Below the pieces are notes generated by a model. That model had not been told where the DNA came from, ran no database searches, and saw only the letters and a list, made by a program, of their open reading frames with translations. Below are positions 1 through 8,344 of a stretch of DNA of 35,609 nucleotides, piece by piece. Both the position numbers and the translations under genes were made by a program. The stretch covers positions 1 through 35,609 of the forward strand of contig NZ_NKXO01000035.1 in the NCBI RefSeq assembly GCF_002843425.1. Direction: 5' to 3'. Each line of letters starts with the position of its first letter. Position 1 is the first letter of the stretch. Source of the DNA: Raineya orbicola. Lineage in GTDB: Bacteria > Bacteroidota > Bacteroidia > Cytophagales > Thermonemataceae.

Positions 1-2
1 GA

Positions 3-80
3 GGTAATTGACTCATATGATTAAATATTTAAAAAGTACAACTCAAAGTTAATCATTTTTTCAATTACCCTAAGTTTTTT
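3..80 (+). terminator. Long interrupted hairpin with T-tract at the left edge
   Basis: GGTAATTGA (3-11) pairs with TCAATTACC (61-69), and inside it ATGATTAA (17-24) pairs with TTAATCAT (49-56). A 5/4-nt internal loop separates the two arms and the terminal loop is 24 nt. A T-tract (75-81) follows. It may terminate a + strand gene lying left of the window. The large AT-rich loop makes this uncertain, and it could instead be the end of a mobile element. Confidence 0.35.
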
Positions 81-156
81 TATTTAAATCCCTTGAAAAC
101 AATAAGTTAGACTTATAATTCACGTTTTAAATAATATTACATTCAGATATAAACTA

Positions 157-645
157 TTACTTTTTCTCTTCTTTTTGTATACCGAGCTTTATCAAATCAT
201 CAACGAGTTTGCAGGCAGGTGATTTTTCAAGCTCATCTAACACTCTTTGGGCTTGGGCTTCGGTCATTTTGGAAGCCGAATTTTTGAACTTATCAATACA
301 TATATTGAGTTTGCCTGCCTCTACATCTTTGCTAAATTTTTGGGCATCATCTACGGCTTTTTTCTGTTCGTTTTCAGGTAGGCTCATCAAATAATTTTGA
401 AATTTTTCAAGGGCTTTTTCTTCTCCCAAAGAAAGCATATCGTCAATGTATTGCCTGATACTGGGGTGGTATTGGTTAAAAAAGTTATTAATGCAGTTGC
501 AGAGTTCATCTGCTACTTTTTCGGGGGTAGCGGCAGAGTTATTGCGAGAGCCACTATTGCTTTTAACCCCTTTTTTGGAAGGTTGGGCAAGGGCTACACT
601 TCCACTAAGTAGCAGAAACATAGCAAAAGAGAATATTTTGGTCAT
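157..645 (-). CDS. Small exported helical protein of unknown function
   Basis: I do not recognise a named family. From the ATG at 645 the product is 162 residues. It opens with a signal peptide (MTKIF, then a hydrophobic run ending SVALAQ), so it is probably periplasmic or secreted. The reading frame is open further upstream to 699, but only the 645 start puts the signal peptide at the N-terminus. After a Ser/Asn-rich linker the mature part is predicted helical and carries four Cys: a C-N-C pair near the start, one in the middle and one near the end. Disulfides are possible. The C-terminus is Lys/Glu-rich. It is divergent from trxA, with about 140 bp between them. Confidence 0.6.
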   Translation of the reverse strand: MTKIFSFAMFLLLSGSVALAQPSKKGVKSNSGSRNNSAATPEKVADELCNCINNFFNQYHPSIRQYIDDMLSLGEEKALEKFQNYLMSLPENEQKKAVDDAQKFSKDVEAGKLNICIDKFKNSASKMTEAQAQRVLDELEKSPACKLVDDLIKLGIQKEEKK

Positions 646-746
646 ATTTTTGAAAAATTTTAGTCTCATAAAAGTAGGCAAAAAGTGTGCAGGAAACAAA
701 CTTGCTCACAAAATATTTTTGAACTTTTTTGGATAAAAATTTGTAG

Positions 747-754
747 TAGCTTTG
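747..754 (+). promoter_or_regulatory. Candidate -7 element of trxA
   Basis: TAGCTTTG fits the Bacteroidota -7 consensus TAnnTTTG and lies 33 bp before the trxA ATG. No well-spaced -33 TTG is visible: TTTG at 728-731 is too close and the one at 718-721 too far. Confidence 0.35.
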
Positions 755-787
755 TGAATATTTTTTCAACCAAAAAACAATACAACA

Positions 788-1105
788 ATGGGCAAAAAAA
801 CCGTAGAAATCACTGACGCAAATTTTCAAGAAATCATCAATTCAGGAAAGACAGTGCTAATTGACTTTTGGGCGGCTTGGTGCGGACCTTGCCTTATGAT
901 AGCTCCTACTATTGAGGAAATTGCCAATGAAGCGGGGGAAGATTTAATCGTAGGTAAATTAGACGTAGATGCCAATCCACAAGTTTCTATGCAACTCGGC
1001 ATTCGGAGTATTCCTACGCTGATGGTTTTCAAGAACGGACAGGTAAAAGCTACTCAAATTGGTGTTGTACCCAAAGCTACTATTCTTAAAATGCTCAACG
1101 TATAA
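788..1105 (+). CDS. trxA: Thioredoxin
   Basis: Cytoplasmic thiol-disulfide oxidoreductase of 105 residues, the normal length for bacterial thioredoxin 1. The active site WCGPC is at residues 31-35, Asp26 is the usual buried acid, and the cis-proline of the I-P-T motif is Pro76. There is no signal peptide. It reduces protein disulfides with electrons from thioredoxin reductase, which is not in this window. It stands alone on the + strand and converges on the Gcr-family gene across a region of nested inverted repeats. Confidence 0.95.
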   Translation: MGKKTVEITDANFQEIINSGKTVLIDFWAAWCGPCLMIAPTIEEIANEAGEDLIVGKLDVDANPQVSMQLGIRSIPTLMVFKNGQVKATQIGVVPKATILKMLNV

Positions 1106-1114
1106 AAGTAAAGA

Positions 1115-1250
1115 CTTGTAAAGTTGTTAAAGTGCTTGTCTAATTACTGAAAGCAAGTTTATGATGGGTTCAAAAGCCTAAAATTTAAATTCAAACCTGC
1201 AAACTTGCTTTCAGAAGTTTTGAGCAAACTTTACAGGTTTTCTTTTTTTG
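1115..1250. repeat. Nested inverted repeats between trxA and the Gcr-family gene
   Basis: A perfect 14-bp inverted repeat (CTGAAAGCAAGTTT at 1147-1160, AAACTTGCTTTCAG at 1201-1214) sits inside an outer 9-bp repeat (TGTAAAGTT at 1117-1125, AACTTTACA at 1227-1235). The 40-nt inner loop itself holds GGTT/AACC and the palindrome AATTTAAATT. A T-rich run follows on the + strand (1238-1249). The position between two convergent genes suggests a transcription terminator. The outer right arm covers the stop codon of the minus-strand gene. Confidence 0.5.
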
Positions 1251-3330
1251 AAGTTTTCTTCTCATCAGGTAAAAGTTCGGGAATTTGTAAAGGAAAGAAA
1301 AACGCCAAAGGCTTTTTGAAAAAAGCTTTAAGCAATATCTGTACAATCTTTCCTGTTTCTACAAAGGTAACATTTCGGGATTTGAGAGCAACAATAACTG
1401 AAAGACCAAAGCTCACCGTAACATTTACCAAACCTATCAAGAAAACACCCAAAAGTGTTTCTAAAATAATTTCCAGAGGCATTTGCCCGTGTTGTACTTG
1501 CAGGCACATTGCAAAAGCCCCTCCTGCGAAAGTTACGTGCCGAATATCTATGCCCAAGCCTATAATTTTACCAATGGTAGAAGTTGAGCCTAAAAATATT
1601 CCCAAAAAGAAGTTGCTGGCTAAGGCTCCTGTGTTTTTTTCAATGTATGCAACAAACTTTTCAAACAATTGTGAAGGTAAGATTTTCCTGAAAATAGAGT
1701 ATTTCCGCATACGAGCAGGAATATTATTATAGACCACTTGGTTATCGTAGTAGCCTGCAATCAAGCCTGCTGTCATCAGATATACACCTGCAATGGCGGC
1801 ATAGAGCAAAGAAAAGCTTGCCCAGGGCGAAAGTTCTTTTACGGTTTTTTCAGCTTTCTGAAAGCCTACTACATCTGTTTCAAAAATCCAAAAATATCCC
1901 ATTGTAAGCAGGTAAGCCACAGGAATTACAGCCAAAACATTTCCTGAAAGAGAAATAAATTGGCTTCTTATTATTCTGATAAGTGTATGAAGTAGTTGCC
2001 CATATAAAACACGTTCTTTACTTTTAGGGCTTTTCAAGTTTCGCCATTCGCTCAAAATATCGGCAATGGTAGAGGCAGTCATTGCAGGCTGTTTGGTGGC
2101 TAATGTGAAGTGAAAAATGTGTATCAGAATAAAGCCCAGTGAGTAGTTGAGGCTGTAAAATATAGCCATTAGCATGGGAGCCGTATCTTGCTCAATATAA
2201 GAAAGTTTAGCTTTGATGAGTACTAAAAAAGCCACAATTACACCGCCCCCCAATGCTTTTCTGAATAGTTCAAAATACTCTTTCCTGTTGTTTGTAATGT
2301 AGTGCTCGCCTGTTTTGGCAGTATGCTCTACAACTTTATGAGCCAAAAAGCTCAGATTATCTGAAAAGTGCTTGCGTAAGCTATATTTTTTATTTTCTGC
2401 CCAAACAATTTCTTTGAAAAAGAAAATTACCTCTTGCAAATTCGCTTCTTTTGAAGCAGGTTTGATGAAGAGTAAAATTTTTTTTAAGCGTTCAATATTT
2501 TGTGTAAGACGTAAAATGAAATAAGTTATTCTCAAACTAACCCCATACTTTTCTCTATCTTTGTGCAAACGAGCGATGCTATCTTCACATTGTTGCAAAA
2601 GCACCCAAATTTGGTTGTAATCTTCCTCGCTGGGAATTTGGTCGGTAGTAATATCTTTGTATTTTTCGACAAACTTGCTAATTTCAATGAGCATTGAAAG
2701 AAAAGGCGAGTTCAAATCGTCCATATCGGGCAACTTCTCAATGATTTCAGGCTCAAGCCCCAAGGAAGTAGCCTTTTGAGCAAGCACTACAATAGCATTG
2801 AGCATTTCATTGAGAAAGTATTTTTGCATTTCCTCGCTATCAAAGAGTTGGAGCGTATGAGCCAGTTCTATCCACAACTCATTGCTTATCAGGGTTATCC
2901 AGTTGTAGTCATCTTTTTTGTAAAAAACTTCATTGATAACGGTGCGTAACTCGCCTTCGCGATGCAAAGGAGGAAGTATTTTGTAAGAAAGTCTTTCATA
3001 AGTTTCTGTCCAAAAGCCTTTACTGCTCATTATGCCTACTTCGGTAAATACGAGTAGTGGGTTATTTTGCAGACAGATTTCTTCAATGAGTTTTTTAAGA
3101 TTATTTCGGGCTTGTGCATTTTGTTGGAGTAGTTGGATAAGTTCTTGAATTTTTTGCTCGGCAATTTTACGAATGTTGGTAAAAGTTCGTGGGCGAATAA
3201 TGCTGACTAAATCTTTCAGCAGAAAAATACGCCTTTCTTGAGCTAATTTGGTGTCCAGTCCGCTATCAGGATTAGATAACTCTTGATAAAAGTCTTGGAG
3301 CGAGTTAAAAAAATCGTTAAAAGTTTGCAT
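1231..3330 (-). CDS. Gcr-family ('SpecificRecomb', PF10136-like) membrane protein
   Basis: The 699-residue product resembles the family often labelled 'site-specific recombinase, Gcr'. The N-terminal half (about 1-355) is soluble, helical and rich in charged residues. The C-terminal half has several hydrophobic segments, starting near 355-380 (GGGVIVAFLVLIKAK) and running through the family hallmark LNYSLGF...HFTLATKQPAMTA. It ends in a highly charged tail. I see no tyrosine- or serine-recombinase catalytic arrangement, so the name is a historical label and an integral inner-membrane protein of unknown function is the safer reading. It lies 73 bp downstream of upp on the same strand and may be co-transcribed. 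Confidence 0.75.
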   Translation of the reverse strand: MQTFNDFFNSLQDFYQELSNPDSGLDTKLAQERRIFLLKDLVSIIRPRTFTNIRKIAEQKIQELIQLLQQNAQARNNLKKLIEEICLQNNPLLVFTEVGIMSSKGFWTETYERLSYKILPPLHREGELRTVINEVFYKKDDYNWITLISNELWIELAHTLQLFDSEEMQKYFLNEMLNAIVVLAQKATSLGLEPEIIEKLPDMDDLNSPFLSMLIEISKFVEKYKDITTDQIPSEEDYNQIWVLLQQCEDSIARLHKDREKYGVSLRITYFILRLTQNIERLKKILLFIKPASKEANLQEVIFFFKEIVWAENKKYSLRKHFSDNLSFLAHKVVEHTAKTGEHYITNNRKEYFELFRKALGGGVIVAFLVLIKAKLSYIEQDTAPMLMAIFYSLNYSLGFILIHIFHFTLATKQPAMTASTIADILSEWRNLKSPKSKERVLYGQLLHTLIRIIRSQFISLSGNVLAVIPVAYLLTMGYFWIFETDVVGFQKAEKTVKELSPWASFSLLYAAIAGVYLMTAGLIAGYYDNQVVYNNIPARMRKYSIFRKILPSQLFEKFVAYIEKNTGALASNFFLGIFLGSTSTIGKIIGLGIDIRHVTFAGGAFAMCLQVQHGQMPLEIILETLLGVFLIGLVNVTVSFGLSVIVALKSRNVTFVETGKIVQILLKAFFKKPLAFFFPLQIPELLPDEKKTSKKENL

Positions 3331-3403
3331 AGCCGAGTAGTTTAAGTGAGTAAGAGTAGTTTTTAAGTTTAGTAGTTTGAAATATGCTTAAAAACAAATA
3401 GGA

Positions 3404-4051
3404 TTATAATTTCACACCAAAAGCCAAATCGCCTGCATCGCCTAATCCGGGAACAATATAAGATTTGGGGTTGAGTTCATTATCCAAATCACCGAGCCAC
3501 AAAGAGAAATTATCAGAAATATTTTCTTGCAGATATGCAACCCCTGCCTTGCTTCCAATAATTGAGGCAATATGAATATGTTTGGGTTTTCCATTTTTGA
3601 GTAATTTTTTCAGGGCGATGTTCAAAGATTTACCTGTGGCAAGCATAGGGTCGGTGAGGATAAGAATTTTGTCGTTCAAGTCAGGAGCTACGCTGTAATG
3701 AAGCTGAATTTCAAAACTTTCGTCTTTCTGATGTTCGCCTCGGTAAGCTCCTACAAAGGCACTTTCAGCATTTTCAAAAACATTCAAAAATCCTTGATAA
3801 AAAGGTAACCCTGCCCGAAGAATAGTTGCCAGCACTATTTTTTCATCGCTGATTTGTACCTGTGCCGTTGCCAGAGGGGTTTGTACTTCTTTTTTATGAT
3901 ACGAAAAAGTTTTAGAAATTTCGTAAGCTAATATTTCGCCAATTCGGCACATATTTTGCCGAAAAGTAGCTCTATTTTTTTGCGTTTGAATGTTTCGCAA
4001 ATCTGCAAGCCAATGATTAGCTATGGAATTTTGTTGGGTAAGTACAAACAT
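3404..4051 (-). CDS. upp: Uracil phosphoribosyltransferase
   Basis: Pyrimidine salvage enzyme that makes UMP and PPi from uracil and PRPP in the cytoplasm. At 215 residues it is close to the usual 208-216. The PRPP-binding loop is TDPMLATGKS (about residues 131-140); most UPPs have GG where this has GK. The C-terminal uracil-binding signature YIVPGLGDAGDLAFG is intact. It lies between the M1 aminopeptidase (74 bp upstream) and the Gcr-family gene (73 bp downstream) on the same strand, so the three may share a transcript, although their functions are unrelated. Confidence 0.94.
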   Translation of the reverse strand: MFVLTQQNSIANHWLADLRNIQTQKNRATFRQNMCRIGEILAYEISKTFSYHKKEVQTPLATAQVQISDEKIVLATILRAGLPFYQGFLNVFENAESAFVGAYRGEHQKDESFEIQLHYSVAPDLNDKILILTDPMLATGKSLNIALKKLLKNGKPKHIHIASIIGSKAGVAYLQENISDNFSLWLGDLDNELNPKSYIVPGLGDAGDLAFGVKL

Positions 4052-4125
4052 AAAATTCAGAGTTTAGACATCAGAATAAAAGAAAAAAGAGGTGTTTGCT
4101 TTTTCAAACGCTAAAAGTTTCAATT

Positions 4126-6006
4126 TTACTTTGCCTGCACTGCAACCCCTAACATTTCTTCAATTTTGGCTCTTACAAGACTATGATAACCGCTTTTAGC
4201 TTTTTCATAAATCTGGATAGCTATTTTTTTCGTTTCAGGGTATTTACACATAGCTGTATAAAGTGGTGAAAGAAACTTTCGCCGCCCTACACTCATCAAA
4301 AATTTTTCAAGAGCAGGGTAAGCCTTTTCGTATTTTTTATGAATACAATGCACAAACCAAGCGGCAAGAATTTCGCTATTGCCCGAGTTTGTAAAGCCAA
4401 AGGCTTTATCCAACTGCTCCATATCTTGCAAGGTCATTGTATTTGGTAAATGACGTATAAAATGAAGCCACTCGTGGCTACTCCAAGAGGCGGTTTGGAG
4501 ACTATCAGTTTGTTTATGTGTTTGCCATTTTTTCAGCTCTTCATCAACTTTTTCAAAACGTACAGAACGAACTTTGGGGCAATTATCAGGAATGCCTACG
4601 CCAAAAATCCAGTCTTGATAGCGTATTTTATGGGCGAGGGTTTCGTTTCCTTCTAATAATTCTTTCTCCAAAAATTTAATAAAATTTTCGGTGTTCATTG
4701 CTTCAAAGGCAAAGGTTTTGAAATATTTTTTCACGAAACTATCAAATTTTTCCCTGCCTATGTTCTCTTCAATCAGACGCAAAAAGAAATAACCTTTTTC
4801 ATAAGCGATTTCTGTTACGGCATCATCGGGGTTGCGTTGGCGGAGGTCTAATTGTAGTTTGGTATCTTTACTATTTGCACCTAATTCTTCTATATCGGCA
4901 AGCAAATCTTGATAGCCCAAAAGAGCAAGCATTTCGGCATAGTCTCTACCTTCCAACTCTTCCATAATACGTCTTTCAAAATACACCGTAAAACCTTCAT
5001 TGAGCCAGAAATCATTCCAAGTAGCGTTGGTAACCAAATTGCCCGACCAAGAGTGAGCAAGCTCGTGAGCCACTAAACTTACTAATGATTTATCCCCTGC
5101 AATAATAGTAGGTGTAGCGAAAGTAAGACGGGGATTTTCCATTCCGCCGAAAGGAAAGCTCGGAGGCAACACAAGCAGGTCGTAACGTTCCCATTCGTAT
5201 TTTCCGTAGATTTTTTCTGCAATGCTCACCATTTTGCCCAAATCTTCAAATTCTTTGCGGGCAGTATCTAAGATTACAGGCTCGGCATAAATGCCTGTGC
5301 GTTCATCAATGGGTGCAAATTCTAAATCACCAACGGCTATGGCTACCAAATAAGCAGGAATAGCTTGCGGCATATCAAACTCATAAATGCCACTTGTATT
5401 TTTTTGTTGGGGGTTTTTAGCTGACATCAGAGCCAGCAGGCTATCAGGCACTTGCACGCGTGCTTTGTAAGAAAACCTTACACCTGGACTATCCTGACAA
5501 GGAAACCAACTCCGAGCCAGCACACATTGCGACTGACTGAATAAAAAAGGTGCTTTTTTGCCTGCGGTTTGTTCAGGAGCAAGCCATTGCAGAGCCGCCG
5601 CTTCGGGCGAAGTTTCATACTCTATGGCTACAGCTTTGGTATCGGGTTGAATTTGAATAGTGAGTGGCTCGCCAAGATATTTTACAGATTTGCCTATTTT
5701 GAATGAAGCATCTTCGCCATTATCCAAACGAACCCTTTTGATAGTGAGCTTGTCTGTATCTAAAATCAATTCTTTGATTTTGTGTGGGTTTTCAAAATGA
5801 ACAAGGGCTGAACCTGAAAGCACCTTACGTTCAAAATCTACTTTTAAGTCTAATTCTAAATGGTGCATTTGCACTTTATCGGTATTGGCAAAAGAGTGAA
5901 TATCTTTGAAGTACTGCATTTTCTTTTTAGGTTTAGAAAGTTCCTGACAACCAAATAACGCAAAAACCCCTATCCAAAGGGAAAAAAGAGTGTTTTGCAA
6001 AGTCAT
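4126..6006 (-). CDS. M1-family metallopeptidase, leukotriene-A4-hydrolase-like, lipoprotein
   Basis: Zinc aminopeptidase of 626 residues from the chosen ATG at 6006. The open frame extends upstream to 6066, but the 6006 start gives a clean lipoprotein signal with lipobox LFGC, so membrane anchoring in the envelope is likely. The exopeptidase motif GGMEN is at 287-291 and the zinc site HELAH at 314-318, with the third ligand Glu337 in WLNEG (HEXXH-x18-E). The catalytic-tyrosine region AYEKG follows. The sequence around the zinc site matches LTA4H more closely than PepN, and the C-terminal helical domain retains a YHSLVRAK segment like that family's peptide-carboxylate-binding region. Expected role: trimming imported or envelope peptides. 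CAAAAATA at 6036-6043 reads TATTTTTG on the minus strand, a possible -7 box. Confidence 0.9.
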   Translation of the reverse strand: MTLQNTLFSLWIGVFALFGCQELSKPKKKMQYFKDIHSFANTDKVQMHHLELDLKVDFERKVLSGSALVHFENPHKIKELILDTDKLTIKRVRLDNGEDASFKIGKSVKYLGEPLTIQIQPDTKAVAIEYETSPEAAALQWLAPEQTAGKKAPFLFSQSQCVLARSWFPCQDSPGVRFSYKARVQVPDSLLALMSAKNPQQKNTSGIYEFDMPQAIPAYLVAIAVGDLEFAPIDERTGIYAEPVILDTARKEFEDLGKMVSIAEKIYGKYEWERYDLLVLPPSFPFGGMENPRLTFATPTIIAGDKSLVSLVAHELAHSWSGNLVTNATWNDFWLNEGFTVYFERRIMEELEGRDYAEMLALLGYQDLLADIEELGANSKDTKLQLDLRQRNPDDAVTEIAYEKGYFFLRLIEENIGREKFDSFVKKYFKTFAFEAMNTENFIKFLEKELLEGNETLAHKIRYQDWIFGVGIPDNCPKVRSVRFEKVDEELKKWQTHKQTDSLQTASWSSHEWLHFIRHLPNTMTLQDMEQLDKAFGFTNSGNSEILAAWFVHCIHKKYEKAYPALEKFLMSVGRRKFLSPLYTAMCKYPETKKIAIQIYEKAKSGYHSLVRAKIEEMLGVAVQAK

Positions 6007-6136
6007 AAAAAATATGTTTATGATTACGAAGGAAGCAAAAATAAAGATTATTTTTGAAAAACACATCTAAATTTATTGTAAAATACAAAATTGAACGGGT
6101 AGTTTTGGGGGTATAAAAAATTTTTTCACTTTTTAT

Positions 6137-6165
6137 TTGATAATCAAATTTTATTCGTATATTTG
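6137..6165 (+). promoter_or_regulatory. Promoter of the rpsH-rplQ ribosomal cluster
   Basis: TTG (6137-6139) and TATATTTG (6158-6165) match the Bacteroidota -33/-7 pattern (TTTG ... TAnnTTTG) with an 18-nt spacer. The short leader holds a small hairpin, CCTCA-ATT-TGAGG (6169-6181), just after the expected start point, and rpsH begins at 6206. This is the best promoter match in the window. Confidence 0.65.
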
Positions 6166-6205
6166 CGTCCTCAATTTGAGGGCATAATATTTTAATGCAA
6201 GGAAT

Positions 6206-6610
6206 ATGGTAACAACAGACCCTATAGCCGATTATCTGACAAGAATCAGGAATGCTATCAAAGCAAGACATAGAGTAGTGGAAATCCCTGCTTCTAACAT
6301 AAAAAAAGCCATTACCAAAGTGCTTTTTGAAAAAGGGTATATTCAGAACTACAAATTTGAGGATACTCCTAATCATCAAGGGGTTATCAAAATTGCTTTG
6401 AAGTATCATCCTGCCACCAAAGAATCTGCTATCACCAAATTGGAGCGAGTGAGTTCGCCCGGTTTGCGTAAGTATGTAGGCGTAGAAGATATGCCAAGAG
6501 TCCTGAACGGTCTGGGGATAGCTATCCTCTCTACTTCCAAAGGAGTAATGACCGATAAGGAAGCACGCACTTTGAATGTAGGTGGCGAAGTGTTGTGCTA
6601 CGTTTATTAG
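6206..6610 (+). CDS. rpsH: 30S ribosomal protein uS8
   Basis: 134 residues, a normal bacterial S8 length. The N-terminus [14 protein letters not shown] and the C-terminal signature [13 protein letters not shown]...GGEVLCYVY are diagnostic. S8 binds the central domain of 16S rRNA, and in enterobacteria it also represses the spc operon. Unusually, it is the first gene of this run: rplN, rplX, rplE and rpsN, which normally precede it, are absent, and a promoter-bearing 199-bp gap next to a divergent peptidase gene takes their place. Confidence 0.98.
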   Translation: MVTTDPIADYLTRIRNAIKARHRVVEIPASNIKKAITKVLFEKGYIQNYKFEDTPNHQGVIKIALKYHPATKESAITKLERVSSPGLRKYVGVEDMPRVLNGLGIAILSTSKGVMTDKEARTLNVGGEVLCYVY

Positions 6611-6636
6611 TATAACGTCAAAAAAAACGAAAGACA

Positions 6637-7191
6637 ATGTCAAGAATTGGAAAAAAACCGATTGCTTTACCTGCCAAAGTTACCGTAAATGTGAGTGGTA
6701 ATGAGGTAAGTGTAAAAGGTCCGAAAGGCGAACTTCGCCAAACCATTGACCCCGATATCAAAGTAGTAGTAGAAGACGGGGCTGTACGTGTAGAAAGACC
6801 TACCGACCAAAAACGCCACAAGGCTCTTCACGGCTTGTATCGTGCCTTGATAAATAATATGGTGGTAGGCGTTACAGAAGGTTACAAAGTGGAATTAGAA
6901 CTTGTAGGGGTAGGTTACAAAGCAAGTGTATCGGGCAATGTATTGGAACTTGCCTTAGGATATTCACACCCTATATTTTTTGGCTTACCTCCTGAAATTA
7001 AGGCGAGTGCGGTTACTGAAAAAGGGAAAAACCCTACTATTACTTTGGAGTGTATAGATAAACAACTCATTGGGCATATTGCCGCAAAAATCCGCTCATT
7101 GCGTCCTGTGGAGCCTTACAAAGGTAAAGGTATTCGTTTTGTGGGCGAGGTAATCAGAAGAAAAGCAGGTAAAACAGCGTCTAAAAAATAA
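6637..7191 (+). CDS. rplF: 50S ribosomal protein uL6
   Basis: 184 residues with the N-terminus SRIGKKPI and the C-terminal rRNA-binding signature EPYKGKGIRFVGEVIRRKAGK, both typical of L6. L6 sits near the factor-binding region of the 50S subunit. It starts 26 bp after rpsH and 7 bp before rplR, within the spc-type operon. Confidence 0.98.
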   Translation: MSRIGKKPIALPAKVTVNVSGNEVSVKGPKGELRQTIDPDIKVVVEDGAVRVERPTDQKRHKALHGLYRALINNMVVGVTEGYKVELELVGVGYKASVSGNVLELALGYSHPIFFGLPPEIKASAVTEKGKNPTITLECIDKQLIGHIAAKIRSLRPVEPYKGKGIRFVGEVIRRKAGKTASKK

Positions 7192-7198
7192 TTGAGCT

Positions 7199-7546
7199 AT
7201 GGCAACGCAGAAAGATATTCGCAGAGAAAAAATCAAACGTAGAATTAGAGGCAGAGTGTTGGGTACGCCTGCTCGCCCTCGTTTGTCCGTATTTCGTTCT
7301 AATACGCGTATTTACGCCCAAATCATAGATGATACGCGTGGAGTTACGCTTGCAAGTGCTTCTTCTTTTGATTTGAACGCTACTAAACTTAATATTGAGG
7401 TAGCAAAAGAAGTAGGAAAAAAACTCGCTGAAAAAGCCACTGCTAATGGCATTAAGGCAGTAGTTTTTGACAGAAATGGGTATCTATATCACGGCAAAGT
7501 AAAGGCTTTGGCTGATGGAGCAAGAGAAGGAGGATTGCAATTCTAA
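7199..7546 (+). CDS. rplR: 50S ribosomal protein uL18
   Basis: 115 residues. Typical L18 features are the basic N-terminus, the segment [24 protein letters not shown], and the C-terminus [23 protein letters not shown]. It binds 5S rRNA in the central protuberance. It lies 7 bp after rplF and 13 bp before rpsE. Confidence 0.98.
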   Translation: MATQKDIRREKIKRRIRGRVLGTPARPRLSVFRSNTRIYAQIIDDTRGVTLASASSFDLNATKLNIEVAKEVGKKLAEKATANGIKAVVFDRNGYLYHGKVKALADGAREGGLQF

Positions 7547-7559
7547 AAAAAATTAGCTT

Positions 7560-8072
7560 ATGAACAACAAAAAACATATCCGAGTTAGCGACGTAGAACT
7601 CAAAGAAAGAGTAGTAGCTATTGAGCGTGTTGCCAAAGTGGTAAAAGGAGGAAGGCGTTTTAGCTTTGCCGCTATTGTTGTAGTAGGCAATGGCGATGGT
7701 ATTGTAGGTTATGGATTAGGTAAAGCCAACGAGGTAACTGATGCCATTACCAAAGGTATCAATGATGCCAAGAAGAATTTGGTACAAGTACCTATCCTCA
7801 AACATACTATTCCTCACGAATCATACGGAAAATTCTGTGGGGGCAAGGTATTCATAAAACCTGCGGCGCCTGGTACAGGTGTAATTGCGGGTGGTGCGAT
7901 GCGTGCTGTGCTTGAAAGTGCGGGTATAAAAGACGTTTTGGCGAAATCCAAAGGTTCATCAAACCCTCACAATGTGGTAAAGGCTACCATTGATGCTCTC
8001 TTGAAACTTCGTGCTCCGCATACAATTGCACAGATGAGAGGAGTAAGTTTGCAAAAAGTTTTTAACGGATAG
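7560..8072 (+). CDS. rpsE: 30S ribosomal protein uS5
   Basis: 170 residues. The S5 double-stranded RNA-binding-like N-terminal domain is marked by [18 protein letters not shown] and GLGKANEV. The C-terminal domain has the [15 protein letters not shown] and [15 protein letters not shown] signatures. It contributes to decoding fidelity together with S4, which is also in this cluster. It is followed after 5 bp by rpmD. Confidence 0.98.
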   Translation: MNNKKHIRVSDVELKERVVAIERVAKVVKGGRRFSFAAIVVVGNGDGIVGYGLGKANEVTDAITKGINDAKKNLVQVPILKHTIPHESYGKFCGGKVFIKPAAPGTGVIAGGAMRAVLESAGIKDVLAKSKGSSNPHNVVKATIDALLKLRAPHTIAQMRGVSLQKVFNG

Positions 8073-8077
8073 AAGCA

Positions 8078-8257
8078 ATGACAAAGGTAAAAGTTACACA
8101 AGTACGTAGCCTAATTGGTCGTCCTGAAAGACAACACAAAATAATGGCTTCTTTGGGGCTAGGAAGAATTGGCAAAAGCCGTGAGCACACTCTTACCCCA
8201 CAGATTCAAGGTATGATAGAAAAAGTTAGCCACCTTGTTAAAGTGGAAAATTTATAA
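8078..8257 (+). CDS. rpmD: 50S ribosomal protein uL30
   Basis: A short gene of 59 residues that reads from ATG at 8078 to TAA at 8255-8257. The start MTKVKVTQVRSLIGRPERQ and the middle LGLGRIGKSREH are typical of bacterial L30, and the position between rpsE and rplO is the conserved one. A perfect hairpin follows the stop codon directly. Confidence 0.95.
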   Translation: MTKVKVTQVRSLIGRPERQHKIMASLGLGRIGKSREHTLTPQIQGMIEKVSHLVKVENL

Positions 8258-8263
8258 AATAGT

Positions 8264-8292
8264 TTAAGGTTTGATTTCGTGTCAAACCTTAA
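8264..8292 (+). promoter_or_regulatory. Intra-operon hairpin between rpmD and rplO
   Basis: TTAAGGTTTGA (8264-8274) and TCAAACCTTAA (8282-8292) form a perfect 11-bp stem with loop tttcgtg. No proper T-tract follows (TTTCCTAATTT), so it is probably not a strong terminator. Attenuation or a processing/stability role is possible. The 87-bp gap is otherwise empty. Confidence 0.6.
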
Positions 8293-8344
8293 TTTCCTAA
8301 TTTAAGTATAGCGTTCAGCGAAAGCGAGTTAAAACTAAAAAACA

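Noticed and set aside
1205-1732. 175-codon + strand frame antisense to the Gcr-family gene
   Set aside because: It is the complement of the membrane-spanning part of a well-supported gene, and its Lys/Ser/Pro-rich translation matches nothing.
5933-6643. Long minus-strand open frame covering the rpsH region
   Set aside because: It is antisense to rpsH and overlaps the start of the aminopeptidase; the translation has no recognisable domain and rich Phe/Cys/Ser content typical of a shadow frame.
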